Notes: generated from the sequence alone by a model not told the origin. A stretch of 64,000 nt of DNA from Demequina sp. NBRC 110053 (GCF_002090095.1 NZ_BBRJ01000002.1:795265-859264); one strand, 5' to 3'; shown: positions 1-10,477, counted from the first letter of the stretch. A program made the numbers and translations.

Positions 1-1783
1 TCTGCAGCGGGATCACGCTCAGCAGCGGCGCCATCAGCACCGGGGCGTGGGGAACGTAGAAGACCTCATCCGCATGCGTCGCGGCGACCTCATCGCCCTC
101 CTCGGCGATCACGAGCGTGCGCGCGCCGCGGGCACGCACCTCCTGCACGTTCGAGAGCACCTTCGCATGCAGCGACTCGCGCCCACGAGGGCTGGGCAGC
201 ACCACGAACACCGGCTGGTCCTGCTCGATGAGCGCGATCGGTCCGTGCTTGAGCTCGCCGGCGGCGAATCCCTCGGCGTGGATGTACGCGAGCTCCTTGA
301 GCTTGAGGGCGCCCTCGAGCGCGATCGGAAAGCCCACATGCCGCCCCAGGAACAGGACCGTGCGCTCGTCGGCCATGGAGGCCGCCACCTCGCGGATGGG
401 CGCCGACGTGTCGAGGACGCGCTGGATCTTCGCGGGGATCTGGTCGAGCTCCTTGAGCAGCGCATCGATCTCGTCGGGGAACTTGTTGCCGCGCAGCTCG
501 GCGAGGTAGATGCCCAGCAGATAGCCGGCGGTGATCTGGGCGACGAACGCCTTGGTCGACGCCACCGCGATCTCGGGTCCCGCGCGCGTGTAGAGCACCG
601 CGTCGGCCTCGCGGGCGATGGTGGAGCCCTGAGCGTTGACGATGCCGATGACGGTGGCGCCCTGGCTCTGCGCGTGGCGCACCGCCATGATCGTGTCCAT
701 CGTCTCGCCCGACTGGCTGATGGCCACCACGAGGGTCTTGATGGACACGATCGGGTCGCGATAGCGGAACTCGTGCGCAAGCTCGACCTCGACGGGGATG
801 CGCGTCCAGTGCTCGATCGCGTAGCGGGCGGCGAGCCCGGCGTAGGAGGCGGTGCCACACGCGATCACGATGATCTTGTCGATCGACTTCAGCACGTACT
901 CGTCGACCATGCCCTCGTCGAGCTTGAGGCGCCCCTGCTGGTCGACGCGTCCGCGCAGCGTGTCGGCGACGGCCGTGGGCTGGTCGTGGATCTCCTTGTC
1001 CATGAAGGTCGCGAAGCCGCCCTTCTCCGCGGCGGCGGCGTCCCAGTCCACGGAGTAGGGCTCGCGCTCGACGATCTCGCCACGACCGTTCGTCACGGTG
1101 ACGGAGTCGGGGGTGATCTCGACCACCTCGTCCTGGCCGAGCTCGAGCGCGGTGCGGGTGTGCTCGATGAAGGCGACCACGTCCGACCCGAGGTAGTTCT
1201 CGCCATCGCCCAGCCCCACCACGAGCGGAGAGTTGCGGCGAGCGCCCACGACCGTGCGCGGGTCATGCGCGTCGACGGCCAGCAGGGTGAAGGCACCCTC
1301 GAGTCGGCCAGCGACCGCCCGCATCGCGTCCGCCAGGGCCAGCCCCTGCTCGACGTACGACGCGAGCAGGTGGCCGGCGACCTCCGTGTCCGTCTCGGAC
1401 AGGAAGTCGACGCCGGCCGACGCCAGCTCGTCGCGCAGGACGGCGTGGTTCTCGATGATGCCGTTGTGGATGATCGCGAGACGGCCACCAGCCGCGAGAT
1501 GCGGGTGCGCGTTGACGTCGGTGGGCGCACCGTGCGTGGCCCAGCGAGTGTGCCCGATCGCCGCCGTCGCCGGCGGGAGCGGCTCATCGGCGATCGCCTT
1601 CGCCAACCGCTCGAGCTTGCCCGACTTCTTGGCGACCGCGACCCGCTCGGGGTCCGACCCGACCAGCGCGATGCCGGCCGAGTCGTAGCCGCGGTACTCG
1701 AGCCGCGCGAGGCCCCCCATGATGACGCCCTCGGGCCTGTCTCCCGGCTCACGCGAGCTCACGTATCCGACGATTCCACACAT
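1..1783 (-). CDS. glmS: Glutamine--fructose-6-phosphate aminotransferase (isomerizing), 3' end cut by window edge
   Basis: Makes glucosamine-6-phosphate from fructose-6-phosphate and glutamine, the entry step to UDP-GlcNAc and peptidoglycan. The protein begins MCGIVGYV, so after Met removal Cys2 is the N-terminal nucleophile of the class II glutamine amidotransferase domain; [13 protein letters not shown] and NGIIEN motifs follow. The second half carries the two SIS sugar-isomerase domains ([28 protein letters not shown]). About 594 codons are visible; the family is about 610-620, so only the last ~20 residues are missing. ATG is chosen because Cys must be residue 2. glmM, which acts one step later, lies 2.1 kb away on the same strand. 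Confidence 0.97.
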   Translation of the reverse strand, partial: MCGIVGYVSSREPGDRPEGVIMGGLARLEYRGYDSAGIALVGSDPERVAVAKKSGKLERLAKAIADEPLPPATAAIGHTRWATHGAPTDVNAHPHLAAGGRLAIIHNGIIENHAVLRDELASAGVDFLSETDTEVAGHLLASYVEQGLALADAMRAVAGRLEGAFTLLAVDAHDPRTVVGARRNSPLVVGLGDGENYLGSDVVAFIEHTRTALELGQDEVVEITPDSVTVTNGRGEIVEREPYSVDWDAAAAEKGGFATFMDKEIHDQPTAVADTLRGRVDQQGRLKLDEGMVDEYVLKSIDKIIVIACGTASYAGLAARYAIEHWTRIPVEVELAHEFRYRDPIVSIKTLVVAISQSGETMDTIMAVRHAQSQGATVIGIVNAQGSTIAREADAVLYTRAGPEIAVASTKAFVAQITAGYLLGIYLAELRGNKFPDEIDALLKELDQIPAKIQRVLDTSAPIREVAASMADERTVLFLGRHVGFPIALEGALKLKELAYIHAEGFAAGELKHGPIALIEQDQPVFVVLPSPRGRESLHAKVLSNVQEVRARGARTLVIAEEGDEVAATHADEVFYVPHAPVLMAPLLSVIPLQ

Positions 1784-1815
1784 GCGTCGAAGTCTACGTG
1801 GCGACGCGAGACCCG

Positions 1816-1829
1816 CCCGCGCATCGGCC
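1816..1829 (+). repeat. Copy of dispersed 14-bp motif CCCGCGCATCGGCC
   Basis: Exact copy of a 14-mer found at least five times in this window; it lies in the intergenic region between divergent glmS and coaA. Function unknown. Confidence 0.6.
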
Positions 1830-1897
1830 TGCTCCACCTCCTCGCCTCCCCACGCCTGCCCTCGTCCCGCCCGGCGTGGCGCGGTGCCGTGAGACCG

Positions 1898-2872
1898 ATG
1901 CGGTTGAATGGTCGCGTGAACGAGGTCAGCAAGGAGGACGTCGACAGTCCGTTCGTCACCCTGACACGTCCCGAGTGGTCCGCGCTCGCTCGATCGACCC
2001 CGCTGCCCCTGACGGAGGCCGACATCGCGCGCGTGCGCGGCCTGGGCGATCCGATCGACCTGGACGAGGTCGACACCATCTACCGGCCGCTGTCACGCCT
2101 GCTCGATCTGTACTCGGGCGCCGTCGAGGGCCTCCACTCGGCCACCGGCGAGTTCCTGGGCGAGCGGGCGTCTCGCACGCCGTTCGTGATCGGCATCGCT
2201 GGCTCCGTCGCCGTCGGCAAGTCCACCACGGCACGCGTGCTGCGCGAGCTGATGGCGAGGTGGCCGCGATCGCCGCGCGTCGAGCTGATCACCACTGACG
2301 GATTCCTGCACCCCAACGCGGTGCTCAAGGCGCGGGGCCTGCTGCAGCGCAAGGGCTTCCCCGAGTCCTACGACCGCCGCGCGCTGCGGCAGTTCATCGC
2401 TGATGTGAAGTCCGGGCGACCGGAGGTGAGCGCCCCGGTGTACTCGCACATCACCTACGACATCGTGCCGGGCGAGACGGTCACGGTTCGCTCGCCGGAC
2501 GTGCTGATCGTCGAGGGCCTCAACGTCCTTCAGCCCGCCAGCCCTCGCGACCTCGATGACACTGCGCTCGCCGTCTCCGACTACTTCGACGTGTCGATCT
2601 ACGTCGACGCCCAGCCCCACGACGTGCGCCGTTGGTACATCGAGCGGTTCCTCGAGCTGCGGGGCACGGCGTTCTCTCGACCCGACTCGTACTTCCGGAC
2701 CTACTCGGAGCTGTCTGACGAGCAGGCGGTCACGCGCGCAGGCGAGATCTGGGACTCGATCAACGCGCCCAACCTCGCACGCAACATCGCGCCCACGCGC
2801 TCGCGCGCGACCATCATCCTCCACAAGGGCTCCGACCACCAGGTCGAGACCGTGGCGCTGCGCAAGCTCTAG
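1898..2872 (+). CDS. coaA: Type I pantothenate kinase
   Basis: Phosphorylates pantothenate with ATP, the first and usually rate-limiting step of coenzyme A synthesis. The 324-residue product has the family's P-loop GSVAVGKST at about residues 102-110, the ELITTDGF and [13 protein letters not shown] segments, and the C-terminal [14 protein letters not shown] and [10 protein letters not shown] motifs of the PRK/PanK fold. The length is normal (about 310-330). The start could be ATG at 1898 or GTG at 1916. TTGAAT ends 7 bp before that GTG, so a leaderless transcript is possible. The open frame extends far upstream antisense to glmS, but that part has no homology-like content. It is divergent from glmS and convergent with the DedA gene. 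Confidence 0.95.
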   Translation: MRLNGRVNEVSKEDVDSPFVTLTRPEWSALARSTPLPLTEADIARVRGLGDPIDLDEVDTIYRPLSRLLDLYSGAVEGLHSATGEFLGERASRTPFVIGIAGSVAVGKSTTARVLRELMARWPRSPRVELITTDGFLHPNAVLKARGLLQRKGFPESYDRRALRQFIADVKSGRPEVSAPVYSHITYDIVPGETVTVRSPDVLIVEGLNVLQPASPRDLDDTALAVSDYFDVSIYVDAQPHDVRRWYIERFLELRGTAFSRPDSYFRTYSELSDEQAVTRAGEIWDSINAPNLARNIAPTRSRATIILHKGSDHQVETVALRKL

Positions 2873-2891
2873 GCGCGTCGCCCGCTGGCCT

Positions 2892-2913
2892 GGTTCGCCG
2901 CCCGGGGCGAGCC
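2892..2913. terminator. Possible bidirectional hairpin between coaA and the DedA gene
   Basis: GGTTCGCC and GGCGAGCC can pair (one G-U) around a 6-nt loop in the 46-bp gap between two convergent genes. There is no clear U-tract on either side, so termination is inferred from position. Confidence 0.35.
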
Positions 2914-2918
2914 GCGAG

Positions 2919-3791
2919 TCATCGCTCGCGCTCGACGCGGTCCTGGGTGCCCGCATCCTGCTGCGGGGCCTCGGGGTCCGGGCGGTGTCGGCGCGTCGGG
3001 ATCTGGCCGGTGACCGCCCCTCGCCGCTCCGCCCGGTGCGACCCACGCTCCTCCCTGCGCTCCGCGCGCTGGCGCGCGAGCTCCTCCTGGCGGGCGCGCT
3101 CCTCGGGCGTCATCGACTCCTCGATCTCGCCCACCAGATCGGGCAGGTCCGGCTGGCTCAGGCCGAACCATCCGAGCACCTTATCCACGAAGAAGCCCAG
3201 CACCACGCCCGCGACCACGCCGATCACGATGGACAGCACGAGGTTGTCCTCCGGGAAGATGGCGCCGGCCGCGGTGCCCAGCAGGATGCCCCACCCCGCC
3301 CAGATGCTCACGGCGATCGCGTCGACCCCCATGAAGCGCCGGTGCGGATACCTGAGCGCGCCTGCCGACAGGTTGACGACCACGCGGCCCATGGGTATGA
3401 AGCGCGCGGCGATGATGAACGTGGTGCCGCGGCGCTCGAGCTGCGTCTCCGCCCAGTCCAGGCTGGCGCGCCACCGGTCGCGCTTGAAGATGCGCCAGTT
3501 GCGCACGTCGACCTTGGAGCCCACGAAGTACGCGAGCTGGTCCCCGCACCACGCTCCCGCCGCTCCGCACAGGAAGATCAGCACCAGGATGGGGCTGCCG
3601 GTCTGGAACGATGCCGTCGCGGTCGCGATGATCACGGACTCGCTGGGCAGCACCGGGAAGATGCCGTCGATGAGCGACAGGACGAACACGCCAGGGTAGA
3701 TCCACAGCGACTCGCTGAGCTCGAGGACCCACTCCTCGACCGTCGAGGAGAAGTGGAGGAGCCAGTCGCTGAACGTGCGGTCGTCGGTCAC
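2919..3791 (-). CDS. DedA/VTT-family integral membrane protein
   Basis: Member of the DedA (VTT, SNARE-associated Golgi) family, inner-membrane proteins implicated in lipid carrier flipping and envelope homeostasis. The 290-residue product has several hydrophobic segments between about residues 25 and 200. It also has the diagnostic stretch AARFIPMGRVVVNLSAG followed by a Trp/Gly-rich helix (SIWAGWGILLG). The last ~75 residues are a highly charged Arg/Glu tail predicted to be cytoplasmic and rarely conserved. The start is GTG with GGGAG ten bases upstream. It lies 100 bp downstream of glmM and may be read through from it. The substrate cannot be told from sequence. Confidence 0.85.
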   Translation of the reverse strand: MTDDRTFSDWLLHFSSTVEEWVLELSESLWIYPGVFVLSLIDGIFPVLPSESVIIATATASFQTGSPILVLIFLCGAAGAWCGDQLAYFVGSKVDVRNWRIFKRDRWRASLDWAETQLERRGTTFIIAARFIPMGRVVVNLSAGALRYPHRRFMGVDAIAVSIWAGWGILLGTAAGAIFPEDNLVLSIVIGVVAGVVLGFFVDKVLGWFGLSQPDLPDLVGEIEESMTPEERARQEELARQRAERREERGSHRAERRGAVTGQIPTRRHRPDPEAPQQDAGTQDRVERER

Positions 3792-3891
3792 GCGCTCAGT
3801 CTCCCAGGTGCCACCCTCGGGCGCGATGGGGCATCACGCTGATTGACGGCTCATCCCTGCGGCCGATGCACGTGGCCGCGGATCCTGCTGG

Positions 3892-5253
3892 TCAGAGGGT
3901 GAGACGGCGCTTGACGGCCTCGGCGAGCTCGTCGGCGTGAGCGTTCGCGAGCTCGGCGGTCGCCGCCTCCACCATCACCCGGACAACGGGCTCCGTGCCT
4001 GACGGACGCAGGAGCACACGCCCGTCGGTCCCCAGCGCCGCACGCGCGGCCCCGACGGCCTTCTGCAGGTCAGGATCGGAGTGCACGCGCGTCCGGTCCA
4101 CCCCCTTGACGTTGATGAGCACCTGCGGAAGCGTCTCGATACCTGCGCACTGCTCTCGCAGCGAGGAGCCGGCGTTGACACGCGCGGCCACCAGCAGGGC
4201 GCTGAGCACGCCGTCTCCGGTCGTGGCGTAGTCCGAGACGATCACGTGGCCGGACTGCTCACCGCCCAGCGAGTACCCGCCTTCCCGCATGGCCTCGAGG
4301 ACGTAGCGATCGCCGACGGCCGCCTCGATGATCGTGATCCCCGCGGCAGTCATCGCGCGGTGCAGGCCCAGATTGCTCATCACTGTTGCCACGAGGGTGT
4401 CGTGATAGAGCGCGCCGGCGTCCTTGAGCGCGAGGGCGAGCAGGCCCATGATCGAGTCGCCGTCGACGACCTCGCCGGTGTGGTCGACGGCGAGGCAGCG
4501 GTCCGCGTCGCCGTCGAAGGCCACGCCGAGGTCGGCGCCGTGCTCCACCACCGCGGCCTGCAGGCTCTCGAGGTGGGTCGAGCCCACGCCGTCGTTGATG
4601 TTGAGTCCATCAGGCGCCGCGTTGATCGCGTGAACGGTCGCGCCGGCCTCGCGCAGCGCGGCGGGGCCGACGTGGCTCGCGGCGCCGTGAGCCCCGTCGA
4701 CCACGATCGTCAGGCCCGCGAGGGGCTCCTCCGCACCCGCGAAGGAACGGACCGCGGAGACCACGTGCTCGACGTATCCACCGGCAAGGTGCGAGGCGTC
4801 CCTGATGGTCCCGACCTGGTCGCCGGTGGGCCGCTCCCACTCCTCGCCCAGTCGGTCCTCGATGGAGTCCTCGACGCCGTCGTCGAGCTTGTGCCCTCCG
4901 CTGCCGAAGAACTTGATGCCGTTGTCGGGCATGGGATTGTGCGAGGCGGAGATCACCACGCCGAGGTCGGCCTCGGTGGACGCGGTGAGGTAGGCGACCG
5001 CAGGCGTCGGCACGACGCCGACGTCGAGGACGTCCACGCCCGCCGATGCGAGCCCGGCGCAGACGGCGGCGCTCAGGAACTCCCCTGAGATGCGGGTGTC
5101 GCGGCCGATGACCGCGCGGGGCCGATGCCCCGAGAACTCGCCGCGCTCGGCGAGCACGTGCGCGGCGGCGACGGCGAGGTCCACAGCCAGCTCTGCCGTG
5201 ATGTCACGGTTGGCCAGGCCGCGGACCCCGTCCGTGCCGAACAGTCGCGCCAT
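3892..5253 (-). CDS. glmM: Phosphoglucosamine mutase
   Basis: Converts glucosamine-6-phosphate to glucosamine-1-phosphate, the step after GlmS. The 453-residue length is typical. The phospho-accepting Ser is Ser104 in SASHNP, the Mg loop is DGDADR, and the substrate loop GGEQSGH and C-terminal phosphate-binding RPSGTEP are all present. Only 10 bp separate it from the rpsI stop, so it is the third gene of the rplM-rpsI-glmM operon, a common actinobacterial and bacillar linkage of cell-wall precursor supply with ribosome synthesis. Confidence 0.97.
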   Translation of the reverse strand: MARLFGTDGVRGLANRDITAELAVDLAVAAAHVLAERGEFSGHRPRAVIGRDTRISGEFLSAAVCAGLASAGVDVLDVGVVPTPAVAYLTASTEADLGVVISASHNPMPDNGIKFFGSGGHKLDDGVEDSIEDRLGEEWERPTGDQVGTIRDASHLAGGYVEHVVSAVRSFAGAEEPLAGLTIVVDGAHGAASHVGPAALREAGATVHAINAAPDGLNINDGVGSTHLESLQAAVVEHGADLGVAFDGDADRCLAVDHTGEVVDGDSIMGLLALALKDAGALYHDTLVATVMSNLGLHRAMTAAGITIIEAAVGDRYVLEAMREGGYSLGGEQSGHVIVSDYATTGDGVLSALLVAARVNAGSSLREQCAGIETLPQVLINVKGVDRTRVHSDPDLQKAVGAARAALGTDGRVLLRPSGTEPVVRVMVEAATAELANAHADELAEAVKRRLTL

Positions 5254-5263
5254 GCGCGAGAGA

Positions 5264-5737
5264 TTAGCGCTTCGAGTACTGAGGCGCGCGGCGGGCCTTC
5301 TTGAGGCCGGCCTTCTTGCGCTCGACCACGCGCGCGTCGCGGGTCAGGAAGCCCGCCTTCTTGAGGGCGGCGCGGTTGGTGTCCGCGTCGATCTCGTTGA
5401 GGGCGCGGGCCACGCCCAGGCGCAGCGCGCCGGCCTGGCCGGAGGGGCCGCCGCCATCGATGCGGGCGTGCACGTCGAACTTGCCCTCGATGTCGAGCAG
5501 CGCGAAAGGCGAGTTCACCAGCTGCTGGTGCACCTTGTTGGGGAAATAGTCCTCGAGCGAGCGGCCATTGATCTTCCACTCGCCGGTGCCGGGCACCAGG
5601 CGAACGCGGGCGATGGCCTCCTTGCGGCGGCCGAGGCCGGCGCCGGGAGCGATGGCCGAGGCGCCCTTGCCGCGCTCGGGCGCGGACTCGGAGGTGTACT
5701 CGGTGGGGGTGTCGTTCTCGACGGTCGTGTCAGTCAC
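5264..5737 (-). CDS. rpsI: 30S ribosomal protein S9
   Basis: S9 of the small-subunit head; its C-terminal tail reaches the P-site tRNA. The product ends in the expected basic [12 protein letters not shown] tail, and the core begins at [12 protein letters not shown]. About 30 N-terminal residues (Thr/Glu-rich) precede the core, a normal actinobacterial extension. I chose GTG at 5737 (157 residues) because AGGA lies nine bases upstream; a TTG three codons earlier is too close to that site. It is second in the rplM operon. Confidence 0.95.
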   Translation of the reverse strand: MTDTTVENDTPTEYTSESAPERGKGASAIAPGAGLGRRKEAIARVRLVPGTGEWKINGRSLEDYFPNKVHQQLVNSPFALLDIEGKFDVHARIDGGGPSGQAGALRLGVARALNEIDADTNRAALKKAGFLTRDARVVERKKAGLKKARRAPQYSKR

Positions 5738-5765
5738 GTCAATCAATCCTTGGGGTCCGGGGCGC

Positions 5766-6209
5766 TTACTGCGCCACCTGCGAGATCTCGAACGCCTGCG
5801 GCTGCTGCGCGGCGTGGGGGTGCTCGGGGCCCGCGTAGACCTTGAGCTTGGACAGCTGGGCGCGGCCGAGCTTGGTGTGGGGCAGCATGCCCTTGACCGC
5901 GTTCTCGATGACCCGCTGCGGGTTCTTCTCGAGGAGCTCGCCGATCGGGACGGCGCTCAGACCGCCCGGGTAGCCGGAGTGGCGGTAGACCATCTTGTCG
6001 GCAGCCTTGTTGCCCGACAGGGAGATCTTGTCCGCATTGATGACGATGACGAAGTCGCCGCCGTCGACGTGGGGGGCGAAGGTCGCCTTGTGCTTGCCGC
6101 GCAGCAGCGAAGCGGCCTGAGAGGCCAGACGACCGAGAACCACGTCAGTAGCGTCGATGACGTACCAGTTCTTGGTGACGTCACCCGGCTTGGGAGAATA
6201 CGTACGCAC
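5766..6209 (-). CDS. rplM: 50S ribosomal protein L13
   Basis: Early-assembling large-subunit protein. The 147-residue product starts [10 protein letters not shown] and contains the family motifs [24 protein letters not shown] and [10 protein letters not shown]. The GTG start has an AGAAGG ribosome-binding site eight bases upstream. It is the first gene of an operon with rpsI and glmM, 120 bp below a good promoter. Confidence 0.97.
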   Translation of the reverse strand: MRTYSPKPGDVTKNWYVIDATDVVLGRLASQAASLLRGKHKATFAPHVDGGDFVIVINADKISLSGNKAADKMVYRHSGYPGGLSAVPIGELLEKNPQRVIENAVKGMLPHTKLGRAQLSKLKVYAGPEHPHAAQQPQAFEISQVAQ

Positions 6210-6328
6210 TGTGAAGCCTTCTTACTCGTTAACGATGATGCGGCGCGAAGCGCGCCACGGGGTTCGGTCGGCGGGTCCTGCGGAGGCGAGTGGGAGGCAC
6301 TTCGCGCCGGAACGCACAACGACAGACG

Positions 6329-6358
6329 ATTCTACCGGCACGCGCCGCGAGCGGTCAA
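6329..6358 (-). promoter_or_regulatory. Promoter of rplM-rpsI-glmM
   Basis: On the minus strand TTGACC (6358-6353), an 18-bp spacer, and TAGAAT (6334-6329) match the housekeeping sigma consensus. It lies in the truA-rplM gap and gives a leader of about 115 nt. Confidence 0.75.
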
Positions 6359-6373
6359 TTCCAGCGAGGCCGG

Positions 6374-7261
6374 TCACACCGACGAGCGTCGCGCGCGCGT
6401 GAGCTCCGTTCGGGAAGCCAGCTCGTCGTCCGCCGGGTAGGACACCCGCTCGAGCGTGAGACCGTGCGCGGGAGCGACGGCGATGGCCTGCGAGCGCTCG
6501 GTGCCGGCGGCGACGGACTCGAGCCATGCGAGGTCGCGCCGGCCCTGGCCGACGGGCAGCAACGCCCCCACGAGCGAGCGCACCATCGAGTGGCAGAACG
6601 CATCCGCGCGCACCGTCGCGACCACGAGACCCGCATCGGCACCGGACGCGACGCGCTCCCAGGACAGCTCCTTGAGGTCCCGGATGGTAGTCGCGCCCTC
6701 GCGGGCCCGGCAGAACGGTGCGAAGTCCCGCAGGCCCGTGAGCAGGGCCGATGAGCGGTTGAGGGCGTCGACGTCCAGGGCTGCGTCGTGCCACAGCACG
6801 TGGCGTCGGGTGAGCGGGTCCCGGAGAGCCGAGTCGTCGGCGACCCGGTACGCATACCGCCGCTCGGTGGCGGCGAAGCGCGCGTCGAATCCGACCGGCG
6901 CGATGGCGACGGTGCGCACCGTGATGTCGTCGGGCAGGATGCCATCTAGGCGCTCGCGCAGCCCGACCTCGGGGGTGCGCACGCAGCGCCCCGGCATGCG
7001 GCTCCACGACGCGGCGGGGATGTCCGCGTGGGCGACCTGATGGCGCGCGTGGACGCCCGCGTCGGTGCGCCCGGCGACCGTGAGCCGCACGGGCATCGAC
7101 TCCCCCGTCGCGGGGTCACGGATGATGCGCGCGAGCGCCGCCTCCATCTCGCCCTGCACGGTCCGCAGTGACGGCTGCGTCGCCCAGCCCGAGAAGTCGG
7201 TGCCGTCGTACGAGAAGTCGAGGCGGACCCTCACGACGTCGCTGGGAACCAGTTCCGTCAT
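6374..7261 (-). CDS. truA: tRNA pseudouridine(38-40) synthase
   Basis: Isomerises uridines 38-40 in the tRNA anticodon arm. The 295-residue product begins with the family segment RLDFSYDGTDFSGW. The catalytic aspartate is Asp67 in AGRTDAGVHA. FCHSMVRSLVGALLPVG near the C-terminus is the conserved substrate loop. It lies 60 bp downstream of rplQ on the same strand, the usual actinobacterial order rpoA-rplQ-truA. Confidence 0.95.
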   Translation of the reverse strand: MTELVPSDVVRVRLDFSYDGTDFSGWATQPSLRTVQGEMEAALARIIRDPATGESMPVRLTVAGRTDAGVHARHQVAHADIPAASWSRMPGRCVRTPEVGLRERLDGILPDDITVRTVAIAPVGFDARFAATERRYAYRVADDSALRDPLTRRHVLWHDAALDVDALNRSSALLTGLRDFAPFCRAREGATTIRDLKELSWERVASGADAGLVVATVRADAFCHSMVRSLVGALLPVGQGRRDLAWLESVAAGTERSQAIAVAPAHGLTLERVSYPADDELASRTELTRARRSSV

Positions 7262-7302
7262 GAGAGCCCGCCTCGACCGGTGACCGGAGGCGCGGGAGCT
7301 GG

Positions 7303-7316
7303 CCCGCGCATCGGCC
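7303..7316 (+). repeat. Copy of dispersed 14-bp motif CCCGCGCATCGGCC
   Basis: Exact copy in the 60-bp gap between rplQ and truA. It shares a 17-bp identity (GGCCCGCGCATCGGCCG) with the copy at 35175-35191. Confidence 0.6.
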
Positions 7317-7321
7317 GTACG

Positions 7322-7918
7322 TTACTTCTTGTCGTCCTCGGCTGCGTCGTCGGCGCCCTCGGCGGGCTCCTCCGAGTGCTCGCCCTCGACGGCGGCGGCC
7401 TCGGTGACCTCCTCGGGGCCCTCGGCGGGAGCGTCGGCGTGCTGAGCCTCGGCCTCCTCCGCAGGAGCCTCCTCGGCCGCAGCCTTGTCGGCCTTGGCCT
7501 TCGGGGCAGCCTTCTTGGTGGCCTTCTCGGCCTCCTTGGAGACGGCCTTCTTGGCCGGCGCACCGAACTCGACGAGCTCGATCACGGCCATGGGCGCGTT
7601 GTCGCCCTTGCGCGGACCGATCTTGGTGATGCGGGTGTAGCCGCCGTCACGCTCGGCGAAGCCGGGGGCGATGTCCGCGAACAGCGCGTGCACGACGCCC
7701 TTGTCCGACAGCAGGCCGAGCACCTTGCGGCGCGAGGCGAGGTCGCCGCGCTTGGCGAGGGTCACGACGCGCTCGGCGTACGGGCGCAGGCGCTTGGCCT
7801 TGGCGACGGTGGTGGTGATGCGGCCGTGCTCGAACAGGCTCTGCGCGAGGTTCGCCAGGATCTGACGCTCGTGCGCAGGACCGCCGCCCAGGCGCGCTCC
7901 CTTGGTGGGGGTAGGCAT
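7322..7918 (-). CDS. rplQ: 50S ribosomal protein L17 with long charged C-terminal tail
   Basis: L17 lines the exit-tunnel region of the large subunit. Residues 1-119 are the conserved core ([41 protein letters not shown]). Residues 120-198 form a low-complexity tail, first Lys/Ala-rich and then strongly acidic (Glu/Ala/Asp), ending DDKK. Such tails occur in actinobacterial L17 but this one is long. It follows rpoA by 18 bp in the alpha operon. Confidence 0.96.
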   Translation of the reverse strand: MPTPTKGARLGGGPAHERQILANLAQSLFEHGRITTTVAKAKRLRPYAERVVTLAKRGDLASRRKVLGLLSDKGVVHALFADIAPGFAERDGGYTRITKIGPRKGDNAPMAVIELVEFGAPAKKAVSKEAEKATKKAAPKAKADKAAAEEAPAEEAEAQHADAPAEGPEEVTEAAAVEGEHSEEPAEGADDAAEDDKK

Positions 7919-7936
7919 GGTTGCAGGTTCTCCTTG

Positions 7937-8926
7937 TTACTCTTCGCTGCCCGAGAAGTACACGCCCGCGGAGTTGCCGTCGTACTCGACGGCGCCGTCC
8001 TTGAGCGAGAAGCCCAGCTCTGCGAGCTTCTCCTTGACCTCGGTGATCGACTTCTGCCCGAAGTTGCGGATGTCCATCAGGTCCGCCTCCGAGCGGGCGG
8101 TCAGCTCGCCCACGGTGTGGATGCCCTCGCGCTTGAGGCAGTTGTACGAACGCTGGGTGAGGTTGAGCTCCTCGATGGGCTGGTTGTAGTCCTCCTCGAT
8201 GGAGTCCTCCGAGTCCGAGGGCCCGATCTCGATGCCCTCCGCAGCCTCGTTGAGGCCCTTCGCGAGCGAGAACAGCTCGACCAGCGTCGAGCCGGCGGAG
8301 GCCAGCGCGTCGGAGGGCGAGATCGAGTTCTTGGTCTCGACGTCGATGATCAGCTCGTCGAAGTCGGTGCGCTGGGCCACACGGGTCGCCTGGACCTTGT
8401 AGGTGACCTTGAGCACCGGCGAGTAGATCGAGTCGACGGGGATCTGGCCGATCTCGGCGTCGTAGCCCTTGTTCATCGAGGCCGGCACATAGCCGCGGCC
8501 GCGCTCGACGGTCAGCTCGACCTCGAACTTCGCCTTCGAGTTGAGGGTCGCGATGTGCAGGTCGGGGTTGTGCACCTCGACACCGGCGGGCGGGGCGACG
8601 TCGGCACCGGTCACGGCGCCGGCACCCGACTTGCGCAGGTACATCACGACGGGCTCGTCGTGGTGCGAGGAGACCACGAGGTTCTTCAGATTGAGCAGGA
8701 TCTCGGTCACGTCCTCCTTCACGCCCTCGATGGTCGTGAACTCGTGCAGGACGCCCTCGAAGCGCACCGACGTGATGGCGGCGCCCGGGATGGACGACAG
8801 CAGCGTGCGGCGCAGCGAGTTGCCGAGCGTGTAGCCGAAGCCGGGCTCGAGGGGCTTGAGTGAGAACTGCGAACGGTTGTCCGAAATGACCTTCTCGGTC
8901 AGCTGAGGACGCTGTGCGATGAGCAC
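7937..8926 (-). CDS. rpoA: DNA-directed RNA polymerase subunit alpha
   Basis: Scaffolds RNA polymerase assembly and contacts UP elements and activators. The 329 residues comprise the dimerising N-terminal domain ([18 protein letters not shown]) and the alpha-CTD ([17 protein letters not shown]), joined by an acidic linker. The start is GTG at 8926 with AGGA eight bases upstream. rpsD is absent upstream, where many phyla carry it. The gap to rpsK is 175 bp and I see no convincing promoter in it. Confidence 0.97.
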   Translation of the reverse strand: MLIAQRPQLTEKVISDNRSQFSLKPLEPGFGYTLGNSLRRTLLSSIPGAAITSVRFEGVLHEFTTIEGVKEDVTEILLNLKNLVVSSHHDEPVVMYLRKSGAGAVTGADVAPPAGVEVHNPDLHIATLNSKAKFEVELTVERGRGYVPASMNKGYDAEIGQIPVDSIYSPVLKVTYKVQATRVAQRTDFDELIIDVETKNSISPSDALASAGSTLVELFSLAKGLNEAAEGIEIGPSDSEDSIEEDYNQPIEELNLTQRSYNCLKREGIHTVGELTARSEADLMDIRNFGQKSITEVKEKLAELGFSLKDGAVEYDGNSAGVYFSGSEE

Positions 8927-9101
8927 TGTTCATATCCTTTCCGAGCACCCGCTATTTGATGCTCGCAAGACCTGCCGGATCGGTCCGTCAGGGTGGAGGT
9001 GTGAAGTTGAAAGGAGGGGGATGGCCGATGCCGTGGCACCGGCCGTCCCTGAGGGGCGTGTCGCGCGGGTCACCTGGGGCGGCCTGCGCGGCCCCCGTTC
9101 G

Positions 9102-9491
9102 CTAGTTGCGGCGGCGCTTGGGCGGACGGCAGCCGTTGTGCGCCTGCGGGGTCACATCCTTGATGGAGGTGACCTCGAGGCCGGCGGCGGTCAGCGAGCG
9201 GATCGCCGTGTCGCGACCCGAGCCCGGGCCCTTGACGAACACATCGACCTTGGACATGCCCGCGTCCTGCGCGCGGCGCGCGGCGGCCTCGGCGGCCATC
9301 TGCGCGGCGTACGGCGTGGACTTGCGGGAGCCCTTGAAGCCCACCTGGCCAGACGACGACCACGACACCACGGCGCCCGAGGGGTCCGTGATCGAGATGA
9401 TCGTGTTGTTGAAGGTCGACTTGATGTGAGCCTGACCGTGCGCGACGGTCTTCTTGATCTTCTTGCGCGGCTTGCGCGTGGGAGCTGCCAT
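9102..9491 (-). CDS. rpsK: 30S ribosomal protein S11
   Basis: Small-subunit platform protein near the mRNA exit. The 129-residue product shows the family motifs [38 protein letters not shown] and the basic C-terminus [12 protein letters not shown]. It starts three bases after the rpsM stop. Confidence 0.97.
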   Translation of the reverse strand: MAAPTRKPRKKIKKTVAHGQAHIKSTFNNTIISITDPSGAVVSWSSSGQVGFKGSRKSTPYAAQMAAEAAARRAQDAGMSKVDVFVKGPGSGRDTAIRSLTAAGLEVTSIKDVTPQAHNGCRPPKRRRN

Positions 9492-9494
9492 GGC

Positions 9495-9863
9495 TTACTT
9501 CTTCTTTCCGGCGACGGTCTTCTTGGGGCCCTTGCGCGTGCGGGCGTTGGTCTTGGTGCGCTGACCGCGGACCGGCATGCCACGACGGTGGCGCAGGCCC
9601 TGGTAGTTGCCGATCTCCACCTTGCGGCGGATGTCGCCCTGCACCTCGCGGCGCAGGTCGCCCTCGACCTGGAAGTTGGCCTCGATGAAGTCGCGGATGG
9701 CGACGAGCTCGGTGTCCCCGGCGTCCTTGACGCGGAGGTCGGGGCTCACGCCGGTGGCGGCGAGGATCTGGTGCGCACGAGTGCGGCCGATCCCGTAGAT
9801 GTAGGTGAGCGCGATCTCCATGCGCTTCTCGCGCGGGAGGTCGACGCCGACGATGCGTGCCAT
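9495..9863 (-). CDS. rpsM: 30S ribosomal protein S13
   Basis: Head protein that contacts P-site tRNA and forms the B1 inter-subunit bridge with L5. The 122 residues include the helix-two-turn-helix [14 protein letters not shown] and [20 protein letters not shown], with a Lys-rich tail (KKTVAGKKK). It is the first gene after rpmJ, 132 bp away. Confidence 0.97.
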   Translation of the reverse strand: MARIVGVDLPREKRMEIALTYIYGIGRTRAHQILAATGVSPDLRVKDAGDTELVAIRDFIEANFQVEGDLRREVQGDIRRKVEIGNYQGLRHRRGMPVRGQRTKTNARTRKGPKKTVAGKKK

Positions 9864-9995
9864 TGTCTTTCTTCTACTCCTCAGTAGTCGGAGGTCTGAC
9901 GCTCAGGCCTCCCGCGTCGTTGTCTGGTGCGGGCCTCGGCCTCCGAGCCGGGGGTTGCCTTGCGGCTGCCTGAACGTGGTCTGATGTGTTGTTGT

Positions 9996-10109
9996 CTAGC
10001 CCTGACGCTGCTTGTGGCGCAGGTTGTCGCAGATGACCATGACTCGGCCATTGCGACGGATCACCTTGCACTTGTCGCAGATGGGCTTGACGCTCGGCTT
10101 AACCTTCAT
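9996..10109 (-). CDS. rpmJ: 50S ribosomal protein L36 (zinc-binding form)
   Basis: A 37-residue protein beginning [15 protein letters not shown]. The CxxC pair, a later Cys (VICDN) and His (LRHKQRQG) form the zinc ribbon of the C+ type. It sits between infA and rpsM as in most bacteria. Confidence 0.95.
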   Translation of the reverse strand: MKVKPSVKPICDKCKVIRRNGRVMVICDNLRHKQRQG

Positions 10110-10160
10110 GCTTCTTTCCTTGCATCGGGGCACGCGGAACGCCGGTGCGTGCCCAGGTGC

Positions 10161-10382
10161 TTACTTGTAGCGGTAGACGATGCGGCCGCGGGACAGGTCG
10201 TATGGGCTGAGCTCGACAACCACCCGGTCCTCGGGGAGGATTCGGATGTAGTGCTGTCGCATCTTGCCTGAGATGTGTGCGAGGACGAGATGACCATTGG
10301 TCAGCTCCACACGGAAGGAGGCGTTCGGAAGCGCCTCCACGACCGTGCCCTCGACCTCGATGACGCCGTCTTTCTTGGCCAT
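10161..10382 (-). CDS. infA: Translation initiation factor IF-1
   Basis: Single OB-fold factor that occupies the ribosomal A site during initiation. The 73-residue product starts [12 protein letters not shown] and ends [10 protein letters not shown], both family hallmarks. I chose ATG at 10382 rather than an ATG three codons upstream because the family universally begins MAKKD and GTGGAG lies just upstream. It has its own promoter, so transcription of the alpha operon starts here rather than reading through from map. Confidence 0.96.
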   Translation of the reverse strand: MAKKDGVIEVEGTVVEALPNASFRVELTNGHLVLAHISGKMRQHYIRILPEDRVVVELSPYDLSRGRIVYRYK

Positions 10383-10436
10383 GGACTCCACTCACGTTGG
10401 TTGGTTGCGCGGGCGCGCAAAAACGCCCGACGAACA

Positions 10437-10465
10437 ACTATACGCCACTTGGTGTCGTCGCTCAA
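10437..10465 (-). promoter_or_regulatory. Promoter of infA and the alpha operon
   Basis: TTGAGC (10465-10460), a 17-bp spacer and TATAGT (10442-10437) on the minus strand; the predicted leader is about 48 nt. It falls between the LRV gene and infA. Confidence 0.75.
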
Positions 10466-10477
10466 CCTCGAACGACG

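Noticed and set aside
47-1897. Upstream extension of the coaA reading frame across glmS
   Set aside because: The first ~617 codons are antisense to glmS and lack any pantothenate kinase sequence; the true start is near 1898-1916.
8927-9101. Apparent loss of rpsD between rpsK and rpoA
   Set aside because: The gap holds no remnant of S4. An alpha operon without rpsD is, to my knowledge, usual in Micrococcales, with the gene elsewhere on the chromosome.
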